From: Spirochaetota bacterium
GTDB lineage: Bacteria; Spirochaetota; UBA4802; JAFGJZ01
DNA: 64,000 nt
NCBI GenBank assembly: GCA_029554345.1
Contig: JAKPJF010000182.1
Coordinates: 19,054 to 83,053 of the forward strand
Direction: 5' to 3'
Shown: positions 33,318-43,733 of the stretch, one piece after another
How the letters are laid out: each line of letters begins with the position of its first letter
Numbering within the stretch: the stretch's first letter is position 1
Made by a program: the position numbers and the translations under genes
The notes under the pieces: generated by a model
Told to the model about the DNA's origin: nothing
What the model saw: the letters and a program-made list of their open reading frames with translations, nothing else
Database searches by the model: none

Positions 33318-33399
33318 AATTTATTGATTGACGCTTTTCCCTTTGATAAAAGATTAATTTCGACGGGAAAATTATCAAGACAATTTCCTGTTTTCTTGA

Positions 33400-35037
<1,638 letters not shown>

Positions 35038-35043
35038 TTTCTA

Positions 35044-35209
35044 CAGGATGTAGAAACATTGCCCGCGAGGCGGACGAAGTCCGCAGCGGGACAACGCAAG
35101 CAATACCTCGGAGATTGAGGCGTTAAATTGATTTAAGGTTGTATTCGGAGCGAACAGGAAGTTCGCGGAGATAACGAATCATTTTATTGATATCATTAGC
35201 AAATTTGCA
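35044..35209. repeat. 166-bp repeat, copy 1
   Basis: The unit begins CAGGATGTAGAAACATTGCC and ends just before the same sequence recurs at 35210. It contains a GCGGAC-GAA-GTCCGC hairpin nested in CCCGC/GCGGG, a CCTC/GAGG hairpin flanked by AACG and CGTT, and a GCGAAC/GTTCGC hairpin. It is much richer in G+C than the surrounding genes and has no credible reading frame. Confidence 0.9.
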
Positions 35210-35375
35210 CAGGATGTAGAAACATTGCCCGCGAGGCGGACGAAGTCCGCAGCGGGACAACGCTAGCAATACCTCGGAGATTGAGGCGTTAAATTGATTT
35301 AAGGTTGCATTCGGAGCGAACAGGAAGTTCGCGGAGATAACGAATTATTTTATTGATATCATTAGCAAATTTGCA
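35210..35375. repeat. 166-bp repeat, copy 2
   Basis: A direct copy of 35044-35209 with the same length and only a few substitutions that I can see, in tandem with no spacer. All three hairpins are kept, so pairing rather than coding seems to be preserved. Confidence 0.9.
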
Positions 35376-35519
35376 CGGAGGCGGAAACTGAAGAGACGCT
35401 TTCGTGCGAACTTTGAGCCATCACGATGATGGCAACGAGACTTTGTGCCAGGGATGGCACAAAAAAAGTCGAGCAGTCGCATATTGAAGCGTCTCGTATG
35501 TCGGGATCGTTCCGACAGT
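35376..35519. other. Multi-hairpin element between repeat copies
   Basis: An outer stem pairs GAGACGCTT (35393-35401) with AAGCGTCTC (35487-35495), and TGCGA (35405-35409) pairs with TCGCA (35477-35481) inside it. The enclosed part holds two hairpins: GCCATCA/TGATGGC (35417-35433) and TGTGCCA/TGGCACA (35444-35461). A separate hairpin TGTCGG/CCGACA (35499-35517) follows. The fold resembles a structured RNA or single-stranded DNA element. No known RNA family was recognised. Confidence 0.6.
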
Positions 35520-35640
35520 CCGCGAGGCGGACGAAGTCCGCAGCGGGAGAACGCAAGCAATGCCTCGGAGATTGAGGCGTTAAATTGACTTAAGGTTGCA
35601 TTCGAAGCGAACATGTATATCGCACAGGATGTGAACACCA
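35520..35640. repeat. Partial, diverged third copy of the 166-bp repeat
   Basis: From 35520 the repeat core (CCGCGAGGCGGAC to GAAGCGAAC) recurs for about 95 bases with several substitutions. It lacks the start and the AT-rich end of the full unit. A short CACAGGATGTGAACAC at 35624 resembles the unit start. The remaining bases to 35718 hold no gene apart from the GGAG site for the next gene. Confidence 0.75.
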
Positions 35641-35718
35641 TTTTGTTTTGTTACGTCGTACATTACCATTGGGAAATGCTTTATTACCGAAGTCCTTTTG
35701 ATACCATCGGAGTAAAAT

Positions 35719-37644
35719 ATGAATAAATTTATTTCTGCATTTTTATCCGGTCTTCTTTTTTTTACAACAGCATGTACCGGCAAATATCTTTCAAAAGATG
35801 ATTATTCATTGAGTATGCGAAGTATGTGTGAAGGTAATCCTGCAATTGCCTTGGAGCATTTTCCTTCAGGAGAATCAAATTCGTTTATTGTTGCGATGGA
35901 AAAAACCTATCTTAATATTTTATCAGGCAATTATGATATTTCACTACTTTTTAAATATAGAAAACATATCGATAATCAAATAAAATACCAGATCTCCCGT
36001 GAAGCAAAATCTTTTTTCTATCTGCATACTCCGGAAGGATATTATGCATCAGAACATGAAATTATAATGATGCATATTCTTTTATCATGGGGTTTTTCGG
36101 GTCAGAAAAAATATGAAGAAGCTGAAGTTGAAGCAAGAAAAGCTGCAGCTTTGTTTTCCAAAGAATTGAACGATAAAGGTAAATTTGACGATCCTCTCAT
36201 TCGTATCATGCTCGCATATGTTTGGACTCTTTGCGGAAACTGGGATGAAGCTAGAGTTGATTTTCGAGCAGCTTTTAAGCTTAATAAAACTCTCGTTTGG
36301 GCTAACAAGCTCTCAGAAATGGAAAAACAACCGAAAAACCTTTTTTTTGTTATCGGAGGACCTGGTGTTGAGCCGGAATGGGATAAAAAAGCAAATGAAG
36401 AAATTATTTCCGGAATGAAAGGTATAAGTTTTAATTCCAGAACTAAACGCAGCTCACTTATGATTTACGACACTTACCAGAAAAATATCCCATTATTTAT
36501 CAGTCCCGATTCTTCCGCATGGTATAAACGTCATATTGAAAGAAACAATTCCATACAAGAATTTGTTCAGGATCTGCATTACGGTAAGACTGTAACTACT
36601 CAGGGAACATTAAGTACCATACAAGTTCTCGGAGCAGTTTCTGTCGGGCTTTTAGTGATAACGACTGGATTAGCTGCCGGGGTTGGTATAATTTATTTAG
36701 GTGCATTAGCTGAAAGCGGTGAGCTGATGGCGGTAGGCTGCATTCCGATAATTTCAGGCTATAAAATCGGAAAAGGTATAATGGTAGACGGTTATAATGA
36801 TGCATCAGAAAATTATAATAAAAATGTAGATCCTTCAAATTATTACAGATATGTCCGTTTTCTTCCGGAATATATGTGGATCGGATGGACTGACAAAAAT
36901 GTCAAATATCCATTACAAATCAAAAAAAATAATGAAATAATAAAAGTGATGGAATCTGAAACTTTTTTAACAGAAGATAAAAATGCAATCACCAGTGTTT
37001 ATTATGCTGATATCGACACTAAATATCTTAATTCATTTAATAATGATCATGCCGAATCTAACGCGAATCTTCTTCATAAGGCGGTTTCAGACGGTAATAA
37101 TCAAAGAATTATTGATTTACTTCTGAAGGGTGAGCTTAAAGAAAGACGTGATAAAAACGGGTTTACTCCTCTTCAATTGGCTTTCAATTTGAAAAAAATT
37201 GATGCATTTAGAATTCTACTAAAGAACGGGGCCGATCCTTACGTTGAATATGAAGATGGAGAGACTCTCCTTGTTAAAGCTGCAAGAAACATGGATAATG
37301 TTTATCTTTCCGCAATGATTGAAAGTGGTATTGACTGCAATTCTTATGATATAAATGGGAAAACACCGCTGATCTGCGCTGTTGAAGAATTTTCGGAAAA
37401 CTCTGTAAAAACACTTCTTAGTTCCGGGGCTTTGGTTGATTTGTCTTCAAAAAAAGATAAGAAAACACCACTTCATTTTGCGGTAATACGAAATAATAAG
37501 GCTATTGTAATTCAATTATTAGAATACAATGCTGACGTCTCATTAAAGGATGCGCAAGGCATGACCCCGGCTGATTATGCTAATAGGCTCGGTTTTGAAG
37601 AAATTTATGATTTATTTCAAAATATGAATAAAAAAAGCCGGTAA
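35719..37644 (+). CDS. Lipoprotein with TPR-like N-terminal region and ankyrin repeats
   Basis: A 641-residue protein with a lipoprotein signal (LLFFTTACTG, Cys about 19). The first 420 residues resemble the COG3014-type uncharacterised lipoproteins: TPR-like helices (KKYEEAEVEARKAAALF, GNWDEARVDFRAAFKLN), then a hydrophobic glycine-rich stretch (VLGAVSVGLLVITTGLAAG). From about residue 450 five ankyrin repeats follow (DKNGFTPLQLAF, INGKTPLICAVEE, DKKTPLHFAV, AQGMTPADYANR). The ankyrin part likely binds a protein partner in the periplasm or at the surface. GGAG precedes the ATG. Confidence 0.72.
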   Translation: MNKFISAFLSGLLFFTTACTGKYLSKDDYSLSMRSMCEGNPAIALEHFPSGESNSFIVAMEKTYLNILSGNYDISLLFKYRKHIDNQIKYQISREAKSFFYLHTPEGYYASEHEIIMMHILLSWGFSGQKKYEEAEVEARKAAALFSKELNDKGKFDDPLIRIMLAYVWTLCGNWDEARVDFRAAFKLNKTLVWANKLSEMEKQPKNLFFVIGGPGVEPEWDKKANEEIISGMKGISFNSRTKRSSLMIYDTYQKNIPLFISPDSSAWYKRHIERNNSIQEFVQDLHYGKTVTTQGTLSTIQVLGAVSVGLLVITTGLAAGVGIIYLGALAESGELMAVGCIPIISGYKIGKGIMVDGYNDASENYNKNVDPSNYYRYVRFLPEYMWIGWTDKNVKYPLQIKKNNEIIKVMESETFLTEDKNAITSVYYADIDTKYLNSFNNDHAESNANLLHKAVSDGNNQRIIDLLLKGELKERRDKNGFTPLQLAFNLKKIDAFRILLKNGADPYVEYEDGETLLVKAARNMDNVYLSAMIESGIDCNSYDINGKTPLICAVEEFSENSVKTLLSSGALVDLSSKKDKKTPLHFAVIRNNKAIVIQLLEYNADVSLKDAQGMTPADYANRLGFEEIYDLFQNMNKKSR

Positions 37645-37731
37645 GACCGTTTAAATGTATTAAATTGGATATTATTTTTATTCTGGCATTGATTCGGAGG
37701 CAATAAATAAACTTATAGGAGAAAAAACTAA

Positions 37732-38145
37732 ATGAAAAATAGAGTTATATTGATACTGTTGATATCTATATTTAGTTTGAATTATTGTAGTCAGCGACCA
37801 GTATTGGAAAATGATTTAATATTGGAAAAAGGATCGGATACCATCATCATTAAGTTTAATAAGCCTCGAATAGTAATTGATATTACTGTTGGACAAGGAA
37901 ATGCTTTATTTATAACATGTGAGTATGATCATAAAGTTCAAGTTGAAAGTATTGAAATTACTTCATTTTATGGTTCACTTGAATATTATTCTAATAAGAA
38001 ATACTCATATTCTCTCCGTACATCAAGTGGAACATATTATGGTGGCTTTAGATTACTAGATAAAACTGATCCAGCTGTTGTTAAAAGAGTAGATTTTAAA
38101 GATCCTAATATAGAAATTATGATTGATAATGATATTGAAGAATAG
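37732..38145 (+). CDS. Small AT-rich lipoprotein, unknown
   Basis: A 137-residue protein with a lipobox (SLNYCSQ, Cys about 19). The mature part is beta-strand-rich, with no known motif. TAGGAG lies 13 bases before the ATG. Codon use is more AT-rich than in housekeeping neighbours, which suggests recent arrival. It is the first of three similar orphan genes between the repeats and argG. Confidence 0.6.
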   Translation: MKNRVILILLISIFSLNYCSQRPVLENDLILEKGSDTIIIKFNKPRIVIDITVGQGNALFITCEYDHKVQVESIEITSFYGSLEYYSNKKYSYSLRTSSGTYYGGFRLLDKTDPAVVKRVDFKDPNIEIMIDNDIEE

Positions 38146-38338
38146 ATCAATTATTGAAGCAGGTTTGTAAAGAGTTGCGTTAGAGGTGGGAAATAGAAAC
38201 AAATTCGAAGCATTTGCAACAACATGTAGTAATATTTTAATAGTGATTAAGTCTCCATATTCAGGATTGAAGGTATATAAGATAGAAAAAGAATCATATC
38301 CAAAAAGCTTGACGATTAAAAAAGCTCAAGGAGATAAG

Positions 38339-38779
38339 ATGAAATATAAAAAAAGTATTACAATAGCTATTTTTCTATTGATTATCATCGCAAATCTTTT
38401 TATATACAATTATAATAAAGAAAAATCGGTAAATAAATCAATTAGAATATCAAATGAAGAAGAATTGATTGAAATACATGTTGATGCTCTTAGTAATGAT
38501 GATTTACAAAAATATTATGGGAAAGAAGTTGAAATATTTCTTAAGAGTATAAATGAGAAATATCTTTCATACAATTTTATGGATGAGCCTCCTGGTAAAA
38601 TCAATGGTTGTTTATTTACTTATGATAAAAGACAAATATACATTTATATAAATACTAAAGAGCGAGAACTTTATAGAATATTTAAAATACCTGATAAATC
38701 AAATTGGAAAATTGAAAAATTTTTAAAATTGAAAGTAGAAAAAATAGAAATATTCGAGTTAGATAAAAAGAAGCAATAA
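38339..38779 (+). CDS. Small membrane-anchored protein, unknown
   Basis: A 146-residue protein with one N-terminal transmembrane helix (about 7-23) and a charged, mixed alpha/beta tail. A strong AAGGAGAT site directs translation to ATG 38339. The frame stays open upstream to a GTG at 38186, but that has no ribosome-binding site. Very AT-rich codon use. No relatives recognised. Confidence 0.6.
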   Translation: MKYKKSITIAIFLLIIIANLFIYNYNKEKSVNKSIRISNEEELIEIHVDALSNDDLQKYYGKEVEIFLKSINEKYLSYNFMDEPPGKINGCLFTYDKRQIYIYINTKERELYRIFKIPDKSNWKIEKFLKLKVEKIEIFELDKKKQ

Positions 38780-38785
38780 ATAAAT

Positions 38786-38836
38786 TGTACCAAAATGGTA
38801 TTCACCTGATGTACAATGATGGTATTCACCTGACAC
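38786..38836. repeat. Two tandem 24-bp-spaced repeats resembling IS ends
   Basis: TGTACCAAAATGGTATTCACC at 38786 and TGTACAATGATGGTATTCACC at 38810 both run on into CTGA; the second continues to CACCTGACAC. A third copy is at 39583. In reverse the motif starts GTGTCAGGTGAATACC, which looks like a transposon terminus. Confidence 0.7.
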
Positions 38837-38930
38837 CTTTCTGCTTCCATCCGCGAAGCAGAGATGAATTGAATGCCAGCTTTGCTGTGAACAGAATTGA
38901 CCATCGACAGGCTTACGGGATTAAATGATA
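38837..38930. mobile_element. Possible decayed mobile-element remnant
   Basis: About 90 bases adjoining the terminal-like repeats are clearly more G+C-rich than the flanking genes. They contain two hairpins: CTGCTTC/GAAGCAG at 38841-38861 and CAGC/GCTG at 38878-38888. No transposase frame remains. This may be the leftover end of an insertion. Confidence 0.35.
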
Positions 38931-39002
38931 ATAAACATATTAAATATAAAAGGTTAAAAATATTGTTTATTATTTTCAATTAGAAAATGATTTGGTGGGA
39001 CA

Positions 39003-39515
39003 ATGAAAAGCTACATAATGATAATCTTTTTGCTTACTTTTTTTATTAGTTGTACTGAAAATATTTCTAATAGAAATATAGCCGAATATTACTCTTCCAT
39101 TTACATGAAAATGAATAATAATGATTCTTTAATAACATGGCCTTTTTTAAAGAATTCTTTAAGTGAAAATAATAAAAATGATTATGGTCATTTCGGTTTA
39201 AGAAAATCAATATTTAATGATACTTTTGTTTATTCTAATTGTATTAGTATACCTATTGAAAATGATCGAATAATAGTCGCACCGTTTGATTCAAAAATTA
39301 TAACATACAATTTCAATAAAGGCGGGACAATATATTTTGAAAAAGGTGATGTCACTGTAATTTATGAAAATATAAAACTTTCAAATGAATTTAAAGTGGG
39401 TGATAAAGTAAATAGAGGTCAAATTGTCGGAAATGCTAATAATAATATGCATAATATAAATTTATTTTTAAAGCATAATAATAAATACTTAAATCCTGAG
39501 TTTTTTTTTAAGTAA
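39003..39515 (+). CDS. Lipoprotein with degenerate M23/LytM-like domain
   Basis: A 170-residue protein with a lipobox (FFISCTE, Cys 17). The C-terminal half follows the LytM strand order: VAPFDSKI, KGDVTVIYENIKLSNEFKVGDKVNRGQIVGNA, then HNINLFLKHNNKYLNPEFF. The metal-binding HxH is replaced by HNIN and the Tyr-x-His-Leu by YENIKL, and no HxxxD is seen. It is probably an inactive peptidase-like domain, perhaps a regulator or binder of wall fragments. AT-rich codon use. Confidence 0.6.
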   Translation: MKSYIMIIFLLTFFISCTENISNRNIAEYYSSIYMKMNNNDSLITWPFLKNSLSENNKNDYGHFGLRKSIFNDTFVYSNCISIPIENDRIIVAPFDSKIITYNFNKGGTIYFEKGDVTVIYENIKLSNEFKVGDKVNRGQIVGNANNNMHNINLFLKHNNKYLNPEFFFK

Positions 39516-39582
39516 TATTTTTTGATTTTTTAAGAAAGGCTGGTTAATACTAACACATTACAAAATAGTTAAAAGGAAAATA

Positions 39583-39609
39583 TGTACAATGATGGTATTC
39601 ACCTGACAC
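39583..39609. repeat. Third copy of the IS-end-like repeat
   Basis: A 27-base copy, identical to the one at 38810-38836 by eye, lies 773 bases further on in the same orientation. The two copies bracket the degenerate LytM lipoprotein gene. Confidence 0.7.
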
Positions 39610-39638
39610 ATAAAGTTAAATTTATTCTGATTTAGAAT

Positions 39639-39677
39639 GTAATAAAAAAAGCCGGTAGAACCGGCTTTTTTTATTAC
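39639..39677 (-). terminator. Terminator of the arg operon
   Basis: An 18-bp perfect stem with GCCGGT/ACCGGC core and A-run/T-run arms around an AGA loop. It is symmetrical and could also stop transcription from the rightward lipoprotein genes. Confidence 0.92.
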
Positions 39678-39690
39678 AAACAATCTAAAA

Positions 39691-40890
39691 TTATTTTTTT
39701 CTAAGAAGAGCTTCAACTTTTGTCTGAAGACCAAAAAGATTAAGAAAACCGGATGCGTCTGTCTGATCATAAAGCTCGCTTTTCTCGAAAGATGCAATAT
39801 TTTCACTATAAAGCGAATATTGAGATTTTCTTCCGACAACCATAGCATGTCCTTTGTAAAGTTTAACCTTGACAGTCCCGGTAACAAATCTCTGTGTTTC
39901 GTCAATTAGAGCATCCATTGCTTCTCTTTTTCTCGCAAACCACAATCCGTAATAGATTAATCGTGCATATTCCGCTGCAAGAGAATCTTTCAGATGCTGA
40001 GTGTCTTTATCGAGACATATTGATTCAAGATCCCGGTGAGCGGCAAGAAGAACTGTTCCTGCAGGAGTTTCATACACTCCGCGGGATTTAATTCCGACAA
40101 GTCTGTTTTCTACAATATCAACACGTCCGACGCCATGATTACCAGCGATTTTATTGAGCTTTTTCATGAGATTTGCGGCAGATAGTTTTTCACCGTTGAT
40201 TGCAACAGGAATACCTTCTACAAAATCTATTTCGATATATTCCGGTTTGTCCGGAGCTTTTTCAGCTGATTTAGTCAATATGAACATTTCTTCATCTGCT
40301 TCATTATAAGGGTCTTCAAGAATTCCGCCCTCATAAGAAATATGCATGAGGTTTCTGTCCATGCTGTAAGGTTTTTTCTTGCTTCCTGGTACCGGAATTC
40401 CGTTTTTATCGGCATAATCATAAAGAAGTGATCTCGAATGTAAATCCCATTCTCTCCATGGAGCAATAATCTTAAGATTCGGGGCGAGAGCCTTGAATGT
40501 CATTTCAAAACGAACCTGGTCGTTTCCTTTTCCTGTAGCGCCGTGACATACTGCATCAGCGCCTTCTTTCAACGCGATTTCAACCTGTTTCTTTGCAATA
40601 ACAGGACGTGCAAGTGATGTTCCGAGAAGATATCTGTCTTCATAAATAGCATTTGCTTTGATAGCTTTGAAAACATAATCACGTGCGAATTCTTCCTGAA
40701 GATCCTCAATATAGCATTTGCTTGCACCGGTTTTCTTTGCTTTTTCATCAAGTCCGTCAAGTTCCTCTTCCTGTCCGACATCGGCTGCGAAGCAAACAAC
40801 TTCACATTTATAGTTTTCAAGAAGCCATTTCACTATAACCGAAGTGTCAAGCCCGCCGGAATAGGCGAGGACTACTTTTTTCGCTTCCAT
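39691..40890 (-). CDS. argG: Argininosuccinate synthase
   Basis: A 399-residue enzyme that joins citrulline and aspartate using ATP. The N-terminal ATP pyrophosphatase motif is [12 protein letters not shown], followed by [24 protein letters not shown] and [27 protein letters not shown] lies before the ATG. It follows argF by ten bases and ends the leftward operon, with a strong terminator. argH is not in the window. Confidence 0.97.
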   Translation of the reverse strand: MEAKKVVLAYSGGLDTSVIVKWLLENYKCEVVCFAADVGQEEELDGLDEKAKKTGASKCYIEDLQEEFARDYVFKAIKANAIYEDRYLLGTSLARPVIAKKQVEIALKEGADAVCHGATGKGNDQVRFEMTFKALAPNLKIIAPWREWDLHSRSLLYDYADKNGIPVPGSKKKPYSMDRNLMHISYEGGILEDPYNEADEEMFILTKSAEKAPDKPEYIEIDFVEGIPVAINGEKLSAANLMKKLNKIAGNHGVGRVDIVENRLVGIKSRGVYETPAGTVLLAAHRDLESICLDKDTQHLKDSLAAEYARLIYYGLWFARKREAMDALIDETQRFVTGTVKVKLYKGHAMVVGRKSQYSLYSENIASFEKSELYDQTDASGFLNLFGLQTKVEALLRKK

Positions 40891-40900
40891 AAAAATCTCC

Positions 40901-41851
40901 TTATTTATTCATAAGAGCGCATATCAGCGCTTTTTGTAAGTGCATTCTATTTTCTGCTTCTCTGAATACAATCGATTTTTGACTTTCGATTACATCTTCG
41001 TCGATTTCTTCACCGCGGTGAGCTGGAAGGCAATGCATGACGGAAGCCTTTGGAGCGCATTTGTCGATGAGCTTCATTGATATTTTGTATTTTGCAAAAG
41101 CTTTTTTGCGTTTTGCTGCGTCTTTCTCCTGACCCATGCTCGCCCAGACATCTGTGTAAAGATAATCGGATTTTTCTGCAGCTTCTTCTATGTCGCTTGT
41201 AACGAGAACGGTTGAACCGTTTTCAGACGCCAGTTTCTCAGCAGTTTTTACAACTTTCGGATCAGGAAAATAATTTTTAGGGCACGCTACAGCAACATTA
41301 ACTCCGAGATTAGCACCTGTAAGAAGAAGTGAATTTGCAACATTGTTTCCGTCGCCGATAAAGCAGAGTTTCTTGCCGGCAATATTTTTATCATCTTCAT
41401 ACATAGTAAAATAATCAGTAAGAGCCTGACAAGGATGATATGAATCTGTAAGTCCGTTTATAACCGGAATTGATGCATATTCTGCAAGAGTTTCAACTTT
41501 TTCCTGACCGAATGTTCTCACCATTATGCAGTCAAGATAACCTGAAAGCACGCGTGCTGTATCGGACAAAGGTTCTCCTCTTCCGAGTTGGATATCAGCG
41601 GATGATAGAAATAGTCCGCTTCCTCCGAGCTGATACATTCCGGCCTCAAAAGATACGCGTGTTCTTGTTGAAGATTTTTCAAAAATCATTCCAAGAGTTT
41701 TTCCAGGAAGATAGTGATGTTTTTTTCCGGTTTTCTGCATACCCTTTAGATATGCGGCGAATTCAAAAAGAGATAATACTTCCTCTCTGGACAGATCTGT
41801 ATCCACAAGAAGATCATTTGTTTTAATAGAAGGTATACTTTTTAGAAACAT
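40901..41851 (-). CDS. argF: Ornithine carbamoyltransferase
   Basis: A 316-residue enzyme that makes citrulline from ornithine and carbamoyl phosphate. It has the carbamoyl-phosphate motif [10 protein letters not shown], the [11 protein letters not shown] motif and the ornithine loop [13 protein letters not shown] placed the start at ATG 41851, where GAGGA lies upstream and one base separates it from the argD stop. A longer reading frame upstream lies inside argD. Confidence 0.95.
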   Translation of the reverse strand: MFLKSIPSIKTNDLLVDTDLSREEVLSLFEFAAYLKGMQKTGKKHHYLPGKTLGMIFEKSSTRTRVSFEAGMYQLGGSGLFLSSADIQLGRGEPLSDTARVLSGYLDCIMVRTFGQEKVETLAEYASIPVINGLTDSYHPCQALTDYFTMYEDDKNIAGKKLCFIGDGNNVANSLLLTGANLGVNVAVACPKNYFPDPKVVKTAEKLASENGSTVLVTSDIEEAAEKSDYLYTDVWASMGQEKDAAKRKKAFAKYKISMKLIDKCAPKASVMHCLPAHRGEEIDEDVIESQKSIVFREAENRMHLQKALICALMNK

Positions 41852-41852
41852 A

Positions 41853-43049
41853 TCAGTCCTCGCTGAATGATTTAAGAGTTTTTTCGAAAATATCAAGTCC
41901 TTCAGAGACTTCTTCTTCTGTAATATTCAGAGCCGGAACAAATCTGATGATATTTTCAGAAGTACAATTCATCAAAAGACCGTTTTCAAGAGCTTTTAGA
42001 ACAAGAGGTCTTCCTTTAAAAGACATTTCAATTCCAATCAAAAGACCCATGCCCCGGATTGATTTTATTCTCGGTTCACTTTTCATGATGTTTTGAATTC
42101 TTGAAACAATAATGTCTGAAATTTTATTTATATGTTTCAGAAGAGAGCTGTCCAGCCTTGAAAGAACGGATTTTGCACCTGCGCTTGCAAGATGGTTTCC
42201 GCCGAATGTTGTTCCATGAGCTCCGCCCGGGAAATGCTGAACAAGTTCATCTTTTGCATGAATCGCTCCGATAGGCACTCCTCCGGCCAAACCTTTTGCA
42301 AGAGTGATTATATCAGGCTCAATGACGTAATGCTGGTAGGCGAATGCTTTTCCAGTTCTTCCGATACCGGTCTGTATCTCATCAACAATCATGATAATCT
42401 TTTTATCAGAGCAGATTTTTCTTATTTTTTTAACGAATGTTTCATCAGCTTTTATTATGCCGCCTTCACCCTGAATCATTTCAATAATTACGGCACAGGT
42501 ATTATCATCCGCCTCTTTTTCAAAGGCCTCAATATCATTAAAGGGAATATGTTTAAAGCCCGGAACTAATGGCCCGAAACCATTATATATTTTCGCCTGA
42601 GCAGTCGCTGTCATGCTTCCGAAAGTTCTTCCGTGAAAAGATTTATCGAAACTGATAATTTTATATTTTTCTGGGTTTATCGAAGTTCCATATCTTCTGG
42701 AAAGCTTTATTGCAGCTTCATTAGCTTCAGTTCCGCTGTTTACAAAAAGTGTTTTCCCTTTAAAAGATTTTTCGTTTAAAAGTTTTGCGGCTTCAATTTG
42801 TTCAAGATTATACAAATGATTCGACGAATGAATTATCTTTTCAACCTGTGACTTTAAAGTTTCTGAGAGTATTGGATCATTATAGCCGAAAGTGTTTACG
42901 GCGATTCCGGCGAGAAAATCTATATACTTTTTCCCTTCGTAATCATAAGCTGTAGAGCCTTCACCGTATTTAAAACATACTGGAAGCTTCTCTCCGTAAT
43001 TTTGAAAAAGATATTTATTGTCTAAGTCTTTTATTTCATTAATTTTCAT
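41853..43049 (-). CDS. argD: Acetylornithine aminotransferase
   Basis: A 398-residue class III PLP aminotransferase. Signature parts are FVNSGTEANEAAIKLSRRYG, SFDKSFHGRTFGSMTATA, IIMIVDEIQTGIGRTGKAFA and LAKGLAGGVPIGA with the Schiff-base lysine. It converts acetylglutamate semialdehyde to acetylornithine. GGAGC precedes the ATG. Its start overlaps the stop of the coiled-coil gene and its stop is next to the argF start. Confidence 0.94.
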   Translation of the reverse strand: MKINEIKDLDNKYLFQNYGEKLPVCFKYGEGSTAYDYEGKKYIDFLAGIAVNTFGYNDPILSETLKSQVEKIIHSSNHLYNLEQIEAAKLLNEKSFKGKTLFVNSGTEANEAAIKLSRRYGTSINPEKYKIISFDKSFHGRTFGSMTATAQAKIYNGFGPLVPGFKHIPFNDIEAFEKEADDNTCAVIIEMIQGEGGIIKADETFVKKIRKICSDKKIIMIVDEIQTGIGRTGKAFAYQHYVIEPDIITLAKGLAGGVPIGAIHAKDELVQHFPGGAHGTTFGGNHLASAGAKSVLSRLDSSLLKHINKISDIIVSRIQNIMKSEPRIKSIRGMGLLIGIEMSFKGRPLVLKALENGLLMNCTSENIIRFVPALNITEEEVSEGLDIFEKTLKSFSED

Positions 43050-43486
43050 GATTTTGCTCCGTCTGATTTTCTGAAAATTTTGTTCATTTTTTCATGTTCT
43101 TTGTCAGATCGTCGCTTCATTAAACTTATTTTTGCCTGAGAGCGGTAAAAAGGCTGAATAGCCTCCTGTACTCTAATGCCGAATTCTTCTATAAGATGCT
43201 GAAACTCTGCAGAAAGATCATCAAGATTCTTTTCTCTTAACCGCAAAGCCTGATATTCTTTATGCTTTTTGTCAATTTCGCTTTTCAGATAATCTACTTC
43301 TTTAGATTTTTCTTTCAGAGTGAGTGCAAAATTTTTATTGAGAAGTTTTATCTTCTCTTCATATGTTTTTACGAGAGCTGAAGTTTTTTTCTTCAGTTCT
43401 TCCTGTGATTTCTTAAGACATTCAGCCCTTTCTTTGGCTCTTTCTTTTTTTATCACACTTGATATTTTGCTCTTCATTATAAGCAT
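43046..43486 (-). CDS. Coiled-coil protein heading the arg operon
   Basis: A 146-residue highly charged helical protein with long heptad-like runs (KKSQEELKKKTSALVKTYEEK, then EKSKEVDYLKSEIDKKHKEYQ). It lacks membrane or export signals. Length and coiled-coil nature recall FliJ-type or other small cytoplasmic coiled coils, but nothing specific identifies it. It shares a promoter and overlaps argD as ATGA. A second in-frame ATG at 43477 is possible. Confidence 0.6.
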   Translation of the reverse strand: MLIMKSKISSVIKKERAKERAECLKKSQEELKKKTSALVKTYEEKIKLLNKNFALTLKEKSKEVDYLKSEIDKKHKEYQALRLREKNLDDLSAEFQHLIEEFGIRVQEAIQPFYRSQAKISLMKRRSDKEHEKMNKIFRKSDGAKS

Positions 43487-43516
43487 AATTCACCGGATGC
43501 TTCGAAAAATAAAGGA

Positions 43517-43546
43517 CTAATATTTTCCCGCTTTGTCTTTTGTCAA
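43517..43546 (-). promoter_or_regulatory. Predicted promoter of the coiled-coil-argDFG operon
   Basis: On the minus strand TTGACA (43541-43546) and TATTAG (43517-43522) are 18 bases apart. Transcription would start near 43510, giving a leader of about 25 bases. No arginine-repressor-like site was recognised. Confidence 0.6.
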
Positions 43547-43733
43547 TACTAATAAATCGGAAATTAATTCTGATCGAAAAAGAATCTTTTTTTAACACCA
43601 TGTTAATAATTAAAAAAGATTTAAAAAAGTCCTTGCAAAGCTAAGCATTTTTTAAAAGATAGAAAAAAACGTTTCGCGGGAACCAATGTCTAACCGGTCA
43701 TACCTCGGCGTTAATAAAATATAGATCTTTACA

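Noticed and set aside
35044..35640. Chromosomal integron attC sites (GTTAAAT core in the repeats)
   Set aside because: The GTTRRRY-like core has no matching RYYYAAC partner and no gene cassette lies between copies.
35044..35640. CRISPR array
   Set aside because: Units are 166 bp, directly adjacent and without unique spacers.
35345..35641. Leftward open frame of 98 codons across the repeats
   Set aside because: It is an accident of repeat DNA: arginine-rich with no ribosome-binding site and no resemblance to a protein family.
38186..38338. N-terminal extension of the small membrane protein from GTG 38186
   Set aside because: No ribosome-binding site there, whereas AAGGAGAT precedes ATG 38339 and gives a proper anchor helix.
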